A stretch of DNA of 64,000 nt from Pirellulaceae bacterium (GTDB lineage: Bacteria > Planctomycetota > Planctomycetia > Pirellulales > Pirellulaceae): NCBI GenBank assembly GCA_019636385.1, contig JAHBXT010000004.1, forward strand, positions 124,001 through 188,000, given 5' to 3'. The notes under the pieces were generated by a model, which was not told where the DNA came from, ran no database searches, and saw only the letters and a program-made list of their open reading frames with translations. The stretch's first letter is position 1, and every line of letters starts with the position of its first letter. The position numbers were made by a program, and so were the translations under genes. Shown here in pieces: positions 44,397-53,979 of this stretch.

Positions 44397-45455
44397 ATGC
44401 GACATGGCTCGCACATTGATCCGCCGAATCGCTTTCAGACGGTACACCAGCAACCGGACTACGAGCATTTGCAGTGGGACGACGAGCTGTTGGAGGGCGG
44501 ACCGCAACGGCCAATCGAGTACATCGATGATCAGTCGCAGTCCATCATCTCCGAGAATCAATCGCCGGACATTCCGTTTCGCTATAGCTTGAACCCCTAT
44601 CGAGGCTGCATCCATGGCTGTGCCTACTGCTATGCTCGGCCGACTCACGAACTGCTGGGCTTGGGTGCCGGCCTGGAATTTGAGACTAAGATAATCGTCA
44701 AACGCCAAGCTGCTGAGCTTTTTCGCCAGTTCCTGGCTCGAGACCGGTGGCAATGCGAGCCGATCATGTTTTCCGGTATCACAGACTGCTTTCAACCAGC
44801 CGAGCGCCGGTTTCGGCTAACACGGGGGTGCATCGAGGTAGCCGCCGAGTGTCGTCAACCGATCAGCATCATTACGAAGAACGCACTGGTGCTGCGCGAT
44901 TTGGATTTATTGGCCACGATGGCTCGGGAGAGTCTCATTCATGTGGCCATCAGCGTCACGACGTTGAACCGCCAGTTGGCTGCGGACATGGAGCCGCGCA
45001 CCAGTACACCAACCGCGAGACTAAAAGCTATCCAGAAGCTTACCCAAGCTGGGATACCCGTGCATCTGATGCTGGCACCAGTCATCGTGGGTTTGAACGA
45101 TTCGGAGATCCCCGCAATTCTTGAAGCTGGCAGGCAAGCTGGGGCTCTGACCGCCAGCTACCAGCTCCTGCGATTGCCGCTGAGTGTCTTGCCAGTGTTT
45201 GAGGAGTGGCTGCGGCGCACGCAGTCACTCAAGGCCGACGCCGTGCTCAGCCAAATCCGCTCGACGCGCGATGGAAGGCTCAACGATGCTACCTTCGGAC
45301 GTCGCATGTCAGGGCAAGGAGTGATCGCAGACAGCCTGCGCAATACGTTTTCGGTGTTCCGCCACAAGTTCGGCTATCAGGCACAATTACCCCCGCGCGA
45401 TATCACAAAGTTCCAACCGCCACCAACGAAGTCGGGGCAGCTCAGACTATTCTGA
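44397..45455 (+). CDS. PA0069-family radical SAM protein
   Basis: The 352-residue protein has the cluster motif G-C-I-H-G-C-A-Y-C-Y-A-R (C-x3-C-x2-C) preceded by L-N-P-Y-R-G, as in the PA0069/spore photoproduct lyase-like group. Mid-protein it has I-I-T-K-N-A-L-V-L-R-D and an I-S-V-T-T-L barrel strand. A C-terminal P-P-P-T-K-S-G-Q-L-R-L-F tail follows. Family substrates are unknown; DNA repair has been suggested. AGGA lies seven bases before the ATG. Follows the aminotransferase closely. Confidence 0.9.
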   Translation: MRHGSHIDPPNRFQTVHQQPDYEHLQWDDELLEGGPQRPIEYIDDQSQSIISENQSPDIPFRYSLNPYRGCIHGCAYCYARPTHELLGLGAGLEFETKIIVKRQAAELFRQFLARDRWQCEPIMFSGITDCFQPAERRFRLTRGCIEVAAECRQPISIITKNALVLRDLDLLATMARESLIHVAISVTTLNRQLAADMEPRTSTPTARLKAIQKLTQAGIPVHLMLAPVIVGLNDSEIPAILEAGRQAGALTASYQLLRLPLSVLPVFEEWLRRTQSLKADAVLSQIRSTRDGRLNDATFGRRMSGQGVIADSLRNTFSVFRHKFGYQAQLPPRDITKFQPPPTKSGQLRLF

Positions 45456-45485
45456 AGACTGGGAAAACGGGGCTAACATCTTGCA

Positions 45486-45503
45486 GTTGATGGCGACATC
45501 AAC
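45486..45503. other. GNRA hairpin between convergent genes
   Basis: GTTGATG-GCGA-CATCAAC is a perfect 7-bp stem with a GCGA tetraloop in the gap between two convergent genes. It could stabilise 3' ends. No T run follows on either strand. Confidence 0.35.
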
Positions 45504-45538
45504 GATTGAGACCAATTATGCTACGTTACGACCCAAAG

Positions 45539-46477
45539 CTACATCTTGTCGCCAGTGGCTTTGGTTAAGGCCATAAACGCGGACTCGAGATTCGTTTCTT
45601 TCTCTGCAAACCTCTTGAACAGATGCCCTGCGCTGGCAATCTGCTGTGCTAACTGACCGTAATCCGACACCTCACAACATAGAGTGACTTCTAATACCTC
45701 ACCGACCTGCTCTACTGACTGAACCAAGGCGTTGCCCGACAAGAATTTCATCAGTGGCGACAATCCTGCGGCAGTGCTCGGTTGAATCTCTAGAATCGTT
45801 TGCGGCCGGACGGCCTTGATGAGTTCGGCAATGGGTCCGTTGAAGCCCATTTCACCACGATTGATGATGCCGACCTTGTTACAAATATCTGCGAGTTCGG
45901 GCAGGATGTGACTGCTGACAATGATGGTCTTGCCCATTTCACCAAGCCGTTTAAGCAGGTTGCGCATTTCGATTCTCGCGCGCGGGTCTAGACCGCTGAG
46001 CGGTTCGTCCAGCAGCAAGACCTGTGGGTCATGCAACAATACGCGAGCCAGCCCCAGGCGTTGCGTCTGTCCGCGAGACAACGTATTGGCGTAGGCGTCG
46101 CGTTTGAAGTTCAAGTCGACGATCTCGAGCATTTCGTCACAGCGTTTTCGTCTTGCCGGGCCATGTATGCGATAGGCGGCAGCGAAAAACTCCAAGTATT
46201 CGATCACCGTCATATCGTCGTAGACGCCGAAGAAGTCGGGCATGAAGCCCACCAGTCGTCGAATCTCTTCGGGATGTGTATAGATCGAATGGTCGCAAAC
46301 GTAGGCCTCGCCGTAGGTCGGTGCCAGCAGCGTAGCGATAATGCGCATGGTCGTCGTCTTGCCAGCTCCATTGGGTCCGATGAAGCCAAACAGATCCCCC
46401 TGTCGCAGATCCAACTCGATCCCGCGAATGGCGTACATGTCGCCATATTTCTTTGTCAGGTTCACCGTTTTTATCAC
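45539..46477 (-). CDS. ABC-2-type transporter ATPase
   Basis: The 312-residue protein has Walker A (G-P-N-G-A-G-K-T-T-T), a signature L-S-R-G-Q-T-Q-R (Arg in place of the first Gly), Walker B (L-L-L-D-E-P-L-S-G-L-D-P) and the H-loop (S-S-H-I-L). The C-terminal ~90 residues are the extra domain common in ABC-2 exporters. Start is GTG at 46477 with AGGA about ten bases upstream. No permease gene is adjacent; the upstream gene is a two-span envelope protein. It may serve a permease coded elsewhere. Confidence 0.9.
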   Translation of the reverse strand: MIKTVNLTKKYGDMYAIRGIELDLRQGDLFGFIGPNGAGKTTTMRIIATLLAPTYGEAYVCDHSIYTHPEEIRRLVGFMPDFFGVYDDMTVIEYLEFFAAAYRIHGPARRKRCDEMLEIVDLNFKRDAYANTLSRGQTQRLGLARVLLHDPQVLLLDEPLSGLDPRARIEMRNLLKRLGEMGKTIIVSSHILPELADICNKVGIINRGEMGFNGPIAELIKAVRPQTILEIQPSTAAGLSPLMKFLSGNALVQSVEQVGEVLEVTLCCEVSDYGQLAQQIASAGHLFKRFAEKETNLESAFMALTKATGDKM

Positions 46478-46579
46478 GCTGGCGATTTCCTAATATGTAA
46501 GCTGTTTATCCGACACCTAATCGTCAGGCCTAGCGGATTCGCCTGGTGCATAATGGCACTGGATTTGCCTGAAATCACT

Positions 46580-48904
46580 CTACTTACTGTGTGACGTCCG
46601 CACATTAGCCACTGGAATGACCAAGCGGCACCAAGTTTGATCTATATCCTGCAGGGCCTCAGTCTGATCCGTATCCTCTGCGGCCTTTACATTTAATTCA
46701 ACCGGAGCGGATGACAATCGCCCTACCAACACGGCGCGATCGCTGTCAGCACGCAGTAGATGGCTATGATCTACAATCGGCTGGTAGCGATGCGTCAGCA
46801 GCACGTAATTGCGTCCGGAAGCGGCGCGATAAAACATCATCAGCTCCATCAATCGATCCAGTTGATCGCGACCGGCCGGATTCCAGCGCGCCGATGTCAG
46901 TTTACCATCCAGCTCTTGTTGGCGATTCAGCCGCCGAGACAAGTCGCGAGGCACCACATTTGCCGAAATCGTCACTGTGCCACCGGGCCCCATCCGACTG
47001 GCCAACGGATAATACCAACGATGATAAAACAGCGAAACGTCGCGCAATTCGACATCCAGTGGATTGACGACTCGTCCTTGCAGTTGATCAACACTAGCCA
47101 ATTGGCTGAGCGTTGATTGTCCGCCCGGTGCCAATTGACTTGCCCAGGCGGCATACAGGCTCTTTGTGCCAGCCGCTGGCAGTGCCAGGTCGCGAATTTC
47201 TGCACCACCAGCCCGATGATCTACCACGTAGGCCGGAAGGCCACGATCGAGGGTATATTGCGAGTGCAAACCTCCTAAGCCGGTTCCGGGTAAGCCCTGC
47301 CAGTCCAAGTGAACATCGCCTCCCAGCCAATTCGATTTGGCTCGCACATGGATCCGCCTGGCGTGATCGCTGTAGATGTGGCTCCAGAGGTGTCCATCGA
47401 CCCGTCCTGAATCAGCGTCCACATCGACAATGCGAACCGTATTAATCAGCATACGGCCAGGCCGCAGACGTTGGTAATAGGCAACTAGACCACCACAGGA
47501 ACCCAACAAAACGAAGGCTGCCAGAAACCAACTGAACTGTGGTCGTTTCAGCCAGCGCACGGAAATCAGATAGTCTAGCGGTCCCAGTAAAATGGTAATG
47601 CCAATAAGCAGGGCCGCGATCATGCTAAAGCTGACGGTGCGAACCGCCGAGAATCGTTCCAGCGTCGATCGCAATTGACCCGTGATGTCGCTGTAGCCTA
47701 AGAAGGCTGTATCGCCCGTTGTCGCAGTGTTGGATTCAGCAGTATCCCATACTGAGCGCTCAAAATTATTCGCAATCAAACGCTCCCACAATAGCCGACG
47801 ATGCTTCCACTGAGCCAGGCTGGGGTGATCCAGGTCAGAGGCTACGACGTTGATCGATCCTAATCCATGCGTCGATGTTATCCACCACGGAACGCGTCTG
47901 GCCAAACTGTCGGTCAGCGCAACCTGCACTTGGCCTCGCTGGCAATCCACCAGCAGTGCATCCAGCCGCTGCAATGGTTGATCGGTCGAAACCAACGACT
48001 CCAGTGCCGCCGGATCTCGAATCTCAGCCTTATCCACGATGGGTCCCGGCAAAAAACGATTGAGCGGATGATCTGATTGCCACCACTCTATCTCACCACC
48101 CAGCGAAATCAAACAACCGCCACCGCGCCTGATCCACTGGTCGATGGCTTGCCACTGAGAAACTTGAATCTCGGCCAACAGCGAAGTGGACGCAGCCGCA
48201 ATCACGAGCAAATCACAGGCACTATAGTCCAACCAACTGGCGGGCAAATGGGATGCTTGTTGAACTTCGACAATCGTGAAATTGCTGTGTGTCCCTGACA
48301 ATTGAGCCCGCACCAATTGGTCTAGCCCCATAGACGAGCCAATCGCGAAAACCAGTGGCTGAGTTGCCTCCAATCCATCTGTTTCGGATATCGCCAATTC
48401 ATCGCTGGCCAGCGGTTGGCCATCAGCACTGCGGACGACGGCACGTAGCATTGATGGTCGGCGGCCAATTTTGATTGGGACCGACATCGGTTGCGATGCG
48501 TCAGCCGCCGCAGCATTCCGATAAACAACTTCGACACCATTTCCATCGAGAGTCGACACCTCCAGCGTTGCCACCTGGGTTCGCAGGCTATCGGATAATC
48601 CCAGCTGAGCTGTACACGGTTGCCCCAGCTTCCAGGTTCCATGCACACCGAGACTTTCTATGGCAAGCAGTTTGCCTGCGACTGTCGTCGGTTTCTGCCC
48701 CGCGTCTGCGGGAACATGGTGGCGCAGAATCGTCGGCGACGGATTGCCCTCCAACTCGCTGGTTCGGGCGAGAGTGGGATGAGAGGTGTACATCGCGGCG
48801 CAACAAAGCGCCGACCAGAAAGCCGTTGATTTAGCGATGCGGAAAGCGATGGATAACCGTTCTCGTCGAGTGTGTGAAGCGGGCGTAGGCGGTCCGTAGT
48901 TCAC
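46580..48904 (-). CDS. Large envelope protein upstream of the ABC ATPase
   Basis: The 774-residue protein starts at GTG 48904 and has a signal-like N terminus (F-W-S-A-L-C-C-A-A-M). An external part (~45-440) contains a glutamine-amidotransferase-like region (D-L-L-V-I-A-A-A-S-T, then W-I-R-R-G-G-G-C-L-I-S-L-G-G). Two spans follow (S-M-I-A-A-L-L-I-G-I-T-I-L-L and F-L-A-A-F-V-L-L-G-S), then a ~270-residue external C terminus. The plan recalls DUF4350/GldG-like proteins linked to ABC-2 exporters, consistent with the ATPase gene 102 bases downstream. Exact function unknown. Confidence 0.72.
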   Translation of the reverse strand: MNYGPPTPASHTRRERLSIAFRIAKSTAFWSALCCAAMYTSHPTLARTSELEGNPSPTILRHHVPADAGQKPTTVAGKLLAIESLGVHGTWKLGQPCTAQLGLSDSLRTQVATLEVSTLDGNGVEVVYRNAAAADASQPMSVPIKIGRRPSMLRAVVRSADGQPLASDELAISETDGLEATQPLVFAIGSSMGLDQLVRAQLSGTHSNFTIVEVQQASHLPASWLDYSACDLLVIAAASTSLLAEIQVSQWQAIDQWIRRGGGCLISLGGEIEWWQSDHPLNRFLPGPIVDKAEIRDPAALESLVSTDQPLQRLDALLVDCQRGQVQVALTDSLARRVPWWITSTHGLGSINVVASDLDHPSLAQWKHRRLLWERLIANNFERSVWDTAESNTATTGDTAFLGYSDITGQLRSTLERFSAVRTVSFSMIAALLIGITILLGPLDYLISVRWLKRPQFSWFLAAFVLLGSCGGLVAYYQRLRPGRMLINTVRIVDVDADSGRVDGHLWSHIYSDHARRIHVRAKSNWLGGDVHLDWQGLPGTGLGGLHSQYTLDRGLPAYVVDHRAGGAEIRDLALPAAGTKSLYAAWASQLAPGGQSTLSQLASVDQLQGRVVNPLDVELRDVSLFYHRWYYPLASRMGPGGTVTISANVVPRDLSRRLNRQQELDGKLTSARWNPAGRDQLDRLMELMMFYRAASGRNYVLLTHRYQPIVDHSHLLRADSDRAVLVGRLSSAPVELNVKAAEDTDQTEALQDIDQTWCRLVIPVANVRTSHSK

Positions 48905-48940
48905 GGTTGAATCGTTGAACTATAACAGATTTCAAGCATG

Positions 48941-49594
48941 CTACTGGTCTTCCAGCCGTTTGACCTTGAGGTTGCGGAAGGAGACCACGCTCTTGGGATC
49001 GTGTGCTTGTAGCGCGAAGGTACCCTCACCCAATCGCCGCTCGAAGTCATTGGAAAATGCGGGTTTGTTCTCGGGTTCGGTGTAGTCGACCAATGTCTGA
49101 CCGTTGACAATCGTCTGCACACGCAACCCCGTGACGATGATCTCTTGCGTGTACCATTGGTCGTCGGAAATCCCAACTGCCTTTAAGTCTTTACTAAACA
49201 CATCTTTCACACCATACAAGCCACTCGTCTTCTTAGGGTCAGACTGTGTGATGTTGACCTGACATTCATAGCCATACTTGGGCCAACCTTGCTCAAGAAA
49301 ACGGGTGTGGAAGTAGATTCCCGAGTTGCTTCCTGGGGTCGTCTTGACTTCCGCCTTGAAATGAAAATTCTTAAAGGGCTTTTCTTCCGCTACATAAAAC
49401 AGGTGACTTCTAGGCCCCTGGCAGACAAGCGCTCCATCTTTGACGCTCCAGCTCTGTTGATTCTCATTAGCCTTCCAACCAGCCAGCGACTTGCCATCAA
49501 ACATTTCAATCCAGCCGTCTTCTTGTGCCGAAGCACCGTGGGGCATGAAACAGGCCAATGCTACGAGCGAAACCAGCGACCAAATGAAACGCAT
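48941..49594 (-). CDS. Secreted DUF1080 protein (3-keto-disaccharide hydrolase domain)
   Basis: From the ATG at 49594 (AGGAT eight bases upstream) the product is 217 residues with a signal peptide (W-S-L-V-S-L-V-A-L-A-C-F core) and one DUF1080 concanavalin-like domain. Typical marks are W-I-E-M-F-D-G-K-S-L-A-G-W near residue 30, N-S-G-I-Y-F-H-T-R and the C-terminal V-S-F-R-N-L-K-V-K. Members bind or cleave modified disaccharides outside the cell. Very frequent in planctomycetes. A small cytochrome gene lies 59 bases upstream. Confidence 0.9.
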   Translation of the reverse strand: MRFIWSLVSLVALACFMPHGASAQEDGWIEMFDGKSLAGWKANENQQSWSVKDGALVCQGPRSHLFYVAEEKPFKNFHFKAEVKTTPGSNSGIYFHTRFLEQGWPKYGYECQVNITQSDPKKTSGLYGVKDVFSKDLKAVGISDDQWYTQEIIVTGLRVQTIVNGQTLVDYTEPENKPAFSNDFERRLGEGTFALQAHDPKSVVSFRNLKVKRLEDQ

Positions 49595-49652
49595 TTCCAA
49601 TATCCTTTATTCGTGATAATTAACGAAGCTTGAATTGCCCAACCACACTGGG

Positions 49653-50063
49653 TTACTTGCCATACTTATCCCCACCAGGCAGCAGGTTGGCCTTGATGCG
49701 ATCTCCAAACGTCTTGTGCTTTTCGTCAGTGCTGGCTTCGCCTTCTACCTTCTTGAAAATCTCCTTCAGCCGCTCTGCATACTTGGCCGGATCCTTCTTG
49801 AATTCAGCGATTGGAAATTCGTCTTTCTCTAACAGATCGTGCAGACTCTTGCCGAAAGGGTTGCGCACCTTCTTTTTGTCTTCTTTCTCGACGTGACACA
49901 CGTTGCACTTGGCATCTGCCACTAGCGACTTGAACTCTTCCGTAGCTTCGTCACCCGCATAGATCGCTTTGAACTGATCCTGCAAAGGCTTAATGGCCCA
50001 TGCCAAATTGGGTACTGCGAACACGGCACACATCACCATTAACGAAAAAACTGATCTGAGCAT
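49653..50063 (-). CDS. Small secreted mono-haem c-type protein
   Basis: From the ATG at 50063, preceded by GGAGAG five bases upstream, the product is 136 residues. It has a signal peptide (V-F-S-L-M-V-M-C-A-V-F-A-V core) and one haem motif C-N-V-C-H at about 58-62. A Lys/Glu-rich helical tail follows. The spacing does not fit a classical cytochrome c. Haem attachment would need the CcsBA fusion at 30168. The DUF1080 gene follows on the same strand, possibly in one operon. Role unknown. Confidence 0.82.
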   Translation of the reverse strand: MLRSVFSLMVMCAVFAVPNLAWAIKPLQDQFKAIYAGDEATEEFKSLVADAKCNVCHVEKEDKKKVRNPFGKSLHDLLEKDEFPIAEFKKDPAKYAERLKEIFKKVEGEASTDEKHKTFGDRIKANLLPGGDKYGK

Positions 50064-50269
50064 TGAACTCTCCTGCAACAACTTGACGCAATCCAGACCC
50101 CACTGTCTGGTTACGACACTACTATAGGGCGGGAACTAAAGTGGGAAACACGGTGCTAAACTGGATGCGTGCGGCAGACCAGTTCAGCGGAGGGACAGTT
50201 AGTGTGCACGGGAACGGCCACAAAATCAAGTAACCATCGGGCTCGACTCCACCATCGGCCGACTGGGAA

Positions 50270-53095
50270 TCAGAATCCTGGCAACTGCGTGGCAGGCACC
50301 CCTGGCACAAAGTACGCTTCGGCCAGTCGAAAATCGCTCCAATCGGCATCGGCCAACCTCCCAGCATACAATCCGGGGTTTTTCCAGCGCACAACATGCT
50401 CTGTGCCGCGTTCCAGTAGCCACCCGGCTTGCTGCGCGTCTTGGAAGGCAAATTCATCGGCTCGCCCCATGGGCTTTTGAAGCTGACAAATGGACTCGAT
50501 TCCGACATCGTAAGCGTTGTCCAAGCCTTGCAATAGCAGCAAGTCCGGATTACTGCTCAGACCAACCGCTTCGCCACGGATTGCAATATGGGCCTGAGCC
50601 TGCAGCGACGAAAAGACGCAGGCTTGGCTGGTTCGGCTGAACCCAACTGTGGGCAGTTGCGTCCCCACATACTGCAACGCGGCAAACTCCCGGCCGGTCA
50701 CAAAAGTAGAGGACTGACCATACATCCGCAATATGCGCTGAACTCCTGCCGTAGAGGTTGGAGCGAAAAGTTCCAGCGCGCTTCCATCAACGGCGATCGC
50801 CGAACTGTCGATATTGATCTGAATTGCATCTTGAGTGTTGGAGCCAATTTGATTGATGATAAAAACAGAACATCCACCGCGCACCAAGCTGCGTTCCAGT
50901 GCAAACCGCGTAGAACGTGCTGGGCGCTGTTGAGGGCTAGTCATGGTAGTCGACGTACTATTTTCACCAGGCCCGACTGCTATCAGGCCGACGGTGCTCG
51001 TTGAATCGCTGCGAACCGTGAACTCGCATTGTTGTGCCATCAGTCGCGCATTGCCGCGAACCTGAAAGATGTTCATCGGCTTTGCCGGGGTCCCACTGAA
51101 AGCCGCTTGTAGTTTGATGTCTTGGAGAGTCAGATTCGCATCTACGACGTTGATTGCGCCCTCCTGCGGATTGAGGTTACTCCACAATCCACGAGCCACT
51201 TCCACGCGACCAATCTCACTGGCCGACGAACGAATTACGATGTCTGCAGAGCCACGAATTTCCAAAGGTCGATCGAGCCATACGCTGCCTCGGACCTCAA
51301 TCATCGCAGGCTGAGGCAATTCCGCCGCGCGTTTGACGGCTCTGGCTAACGATGCTTCCCAGAACTCTGCTTTAACATCTGTAGGCGGCACGGTCGAGAC
51401 CACGATGGTTGCGGCCGATGCGGTGAGCGCTGCAGTAGGCGAGTCAGAAGTCGCTGGGCTCGACACCGTGGCGCCAGGGTTATCAAGCGCATCGATGGTC
51501 AGCGCGGGTGGTGAGTCAAGTCCATTGATCGTTGGCCCGTCGGTAATCAACGGCTCTGTAGAACTACTACTGGAACGGCTGTTGTCTCCAAACGGTCGCT
51601 GTGGATCTGTCGGGATGCGGTTTGAGGCAGACTCTGCAGAATTACCAACTACCGGACCGCTTACCGCAGGCATCACACTATCTGCTGGGCTGATGATTGA
51701 GTCGCCGGGCAGAGAGCGCAGCGTGCTATCCCTGGAGGCTGTTGAAGGTGCTGGCTGGGCTTGTGCGATGCTGGACTGTGGCGCGTTTTGCCGGAGCTGC
51801 TGGTCTTTGTCCGTGTGGTTGCGAACTTCAGTAAAATTCACTTCCGGTAAAGTAAAGCTGCGCGACATCGACTGCTGCTGCATCCAAATGGTACTGGCTA
51901 GCAACACGGCCACGGCAATCAGCCACGGCAAATGTGTTTCGATCAATGTGGGTTCGACCAACGTGGGAGTGAACGAAATAGTTGTCGGACCTTGGCTGCG
52001 CGATAGCCCCTCTTGTTCGGCCAACAGCATCAAGTCATTGATGAGTTCGATCGGCTTTTGATAACGATCGCCTGCTCGTTTGGCCATCAACTTCATCAGG
52101 ATTTCGTACAACTGATCGCTGATGTCGTCGCGCGACTCACGCGGATCTGGCGGAGGCAAACTGCCATGATTGAGTAGCTTTTGCAGTGCCGTCCCCTCTG
52201 GAAATGGCGGACGCCCCGTCAGCATAAAAAACAGACTGCAGCCAAGTGAATACAGATCGCTACGCACATCAGCGTCGCGCGGATTACGAGCTTGTTCAGG
52301 CGAAATATAGTCAAACGTTCCCAAGGTAACGCCACTGGCCGTTTGATCCGCAGTCGAACTGTCGATCGAAGTATCGCGAGCCAGTCCCATATCGACTAAT
52401 TTGGCAATCCCACCTGCCGTCACCAGGATATTCGAGGGTTTGATATCGCGATGTACGACCGCACGGTCATGGGCATGTTGCAGCGCTTCGGCAATTTGTC
52501 GAGTGTAAAATACAGCATCGTCGATTGACAACGGACCCTGATTTTCCACCAGGTCGCGAATATTCACCCCGTCGATGTACTCGAAAACAATATAGTTCCA
52601 CTGCTCTGCTTCACCGACGTAATAGACGCGAGCAATGTTGGGATGGTCCAAGCGCGCAGCCGATTGGGCTTCGGTACGAAATCTGCGTAGCGATTCGGCG
52701 TCTCGTCGAAAGCCGGGCATAACTTTGATTGCCACCGTGCGATTGAGTCGCTGGTCAAGCCCTCGAAAGACGGCTCCCATGCCGCCTCCGCCTATGATTT
52801 GCAGAACTTGGAAGTGGTCCAACGTGTGGCCTTCCAACATCGCTGCCAAATCGGGCAGCGGCACCTGACGATAGAATTCTTGTGGGCCCGCTGCAGGCCG
52901 ATGGCTAATGACCGTCTTGTCCCCCTGGCCAGCCACTCCTGGACTGTCCTGAGCACGATCGGATTCGGATACCTCAAACGACTGAGTGCCCCGAAAAGTT
53001 CGGGTTGCCGTGTCGCCACCAGTACCGGTTGCGCTGCCTGCCGTAGCGGCCTGTACTTCCACAGCCTCGGCTCGACTTTCGCTCTTAGATACCAT
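50270..53095 (-). CDS. Membrane-anchored Ser/Thr protein kinase with large external domain
   Basis: The 941-residue protein has a Ser/Thr-rich N terminus (1-85) and a kinase domain (~95-370): glycine loop G-G-G-G-M-G, the Lys in V-A-I-K-V, H-R-D-I-K-P-S-N, and D-M-G instead of D-F-G. A linker and one span (~I-A-V-A-V-L-L-A-S-T) follow, then a ~520-residue external part. Its second half has beta-helix-like right-handed repeat features (I-E-I-R-G-S, A-R-L-M-A-Q-Q-C-E-F). It likely senses an external cue. A small gene and a Rieske protein precede it on the same strand. Confidence 0.9.
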   Translation of the reverse strand: MVSKSESRAEAVEVQAATAGSATGTGGDTATRTFRGTQSFEVSESDRAQDSPGVAGQGDKTVISHRPAAGPQEFYRQVPLPDLAAMLEGHTLDHFQVLQIIGGGGMGAVFRGLDQRLNRTVAIKVMPGFRRDAESLRRFRTEAQSAARLDHPNIARVYYVGEAEQWNYIVFEYIDGVNIRDLVENQGPLSIDDAVFYTRQIAEALQHAHDRAVVHRDIKPSNILVTAGGIAKLVDMGLARDTSIDSSTADQTASGVTLGTFDYISPEQARNPRDADVRSDLYSLGCSLFFMLTGRPPFPEGTALQKLLNHGSLPPPDPRESRDDISDQLYEILMKLMAKRAGDRYQKPIELINDLMLLAEQEGLSRSQGPTTISFTPTLVEPTLIETHLPWLIAVAVLLASTIWMQQQSMSRSFTLPEVNFTEVRNHTDKDQQLRQNAPQSSIAQAQPAPSTASRDSTLRSLPGDSIISPADSVMPAVSGPVVGNSAESASNRIPTDPQRPFGDNSRSSSSSTEPLITDGPTINGLDSPPALTIDALDNPGATVSSPATSDSPTAALTASAATIVVSTVPPTDVKAEFWEASLARAVKRAAELPQPAMIEVRGSVWLDRPLEIRGSADIVIRSSASEIGRVEVARGLWSNLNPQEGAINVVDANLTLQDIKLQAAFSGTPAKPMNIFQVRGNARLMAQQCEFTVRSDSTSTVGLIAVGPGENSTSTTMTSPQQRPARSTRFALERSLVRGGCSVFIINQIGSNTQDAIQINIDSSAIAVDGSALELFAPTSTAGVQRILRMYGQSSTFVTGREFAALQYVGTQLPTVGFSRTSQACVFSSLQAQAHIAIRGEAVGLSSNPDLLLLQGLDNAYDVGIESICQLQKPMGRADEFAFQDAQQAGWLLERGTEHVVRWKNPGLYAGRLADADWSDFRLAEAYFVPGVPATQLPGF

Positions 53096-53110
53096 ACCTG
53101 TGGCTCTGCC

Positions 53111-53419
53111 CTACTCTGGGCCATGTGCGCCCGCTGTTTCTAGGTAACTATTCACGCCTCTGGTGGGCCGGCGCGGGGCCAAGCTCATGGAAATGAAACG
53201 AACATGGTCACGGGTGGTGGGCAGACTTTTCAGCACCAGTTCGCACCGACCCGGCTTGTCCCACCCTGCCAATGGCGCAAGCGGATATAGTTCTAGGATA
53301 GACGGGGGGAAAGTCAGGGTCAAACGTCCAGTGCCGTCTGCTGTCAGATCAATCGCATAAAGCCTTAGGAAACCAGGACATTTTTCTCTCGAACCGAACC
53401 AAAAATAGTTAAGTTCCAA
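53111..53419 (-). CDS. Possible small protein between the Rieske and kinase genes
   Basis: A 102-codon frame starts at TTG 53419, overlapping the Rieske gene end by 11 bases, and ends 15 bases before the kinase start. Composition is protein-like (L-R-L-Y-A-I-D-L-T-A-D-G, then L-T-L-T-F-P-P-S-I). The tight spacing supports an operon member translated by coupling. No ribosome site and no known family. If not coding, this gap would be empty. Confidence 0.45.
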   Translation of the reverse strand: MELNYFWFGSREKCPGFLRLYAIDLTADGTGRLTLTFPPSILELYPLAPLAGWDKPGRCELVLKSLPTTRDHVRFISMSLAPRRPTRGVNSYLETAGAHGPE

Positions 53420-53789
53420 CCGATTCGGGTGGTGTTTTGTCCGGTACTTGAACTTGTATCTGCTGGCCGACTACGCGCACGTTGAATTTGTCCACGCCCA
53501 ATTTTGGATTATCCAGCCAGGTACCATCCTGCAGCGAAAACCGCCAATGATGCCAGGGACAAGCTACCGCGCAGTCGTCGAGATAACCTTCGGCCAGCGA
53601 GGCACCTTGATGAGGACAAATATCGTCGATGGCGTAGTACGTGTCGTGATACAAAAAGACGGCTACCACACGTTTGCCAATCACAAACGCCTTGCCCTGT
53701 CCTTCCTGGATATCTCCCACGCGAGCCACCGATACAAAATCTGCTCCAGGTGGCTCATTGGGGAACAGCGGCAATACAGTATCGGTCAT
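53409..53789 (-). CDS. Rieske [2Fe-2S] ferredoxin (NirD-like)
   Basis: This 126-residue soluble protein has the two Rieske boxes: C-P-H-Q-G-A (about 59-64) and C-P-W-H-H-W (about 77-82), each giving one Cys and one His to the cluster. The order and length match NirD-type or dioxygenase-linked ferredoxins. No oxygenase gene is nearby. It appears to open a short operon that ends in the Ser/Thr kinase gene, which is unusual. Confidence 0.9.
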   Translation of the reverse strand: MTDTVLPLFPNEPPGADFVSVARVGDIQEGQGKAFVIGKRVVAVFLYHDTYYAIDDICPHQGASLAEGYLDDCAVACPWHHWRFSLQDGTWLDNPKLGVDKFNVRVVGQQIQVQVPDKTPPESVGT

Positions 53790-53904
53790 TGAAGTTTTCC
53801 AAGCAACGGTTCACCCAGGGGCCACAGGTGAGTCTGTTAGGCCGAGTAGTTTCTGGTTGGTCATTGGCGGATCTACCGATAGCAACAGGCACCTAACGAT
53901 GGCA

Positions 53905-53924
53905 CCGCCGCCTAGCGACGGCGG
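53905..53924. other. GC-rich palindrome, possible transcription end
   Basis: CCGCCG (53905-53910) and CGGCGG (53919-53924) pair around an eight-base loop. It lies downstream of the UPF0173 gene on the minus strand, where it could help end transcription, but no T run follows. Confidence 0.3.
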
Positions 53925-53979
53925 CTTCCTGAAGCAGTTCAATAAGCGTCTGCAGCCCCTGTCAGCCAGCATGGTCGAC

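Noticed and set aside
44265..44795. 176-codon minus-strand open frame
   Set aside because: Antisense to the aminotransferase end and the radical SAM start, both with clear motifs.
51333..52061. 242-codon plus-strand open frame
   Set aside because: Antisense to the Ser/Thr kinase; low-complexity product that mirrors the Ser/Thr-rich linker.
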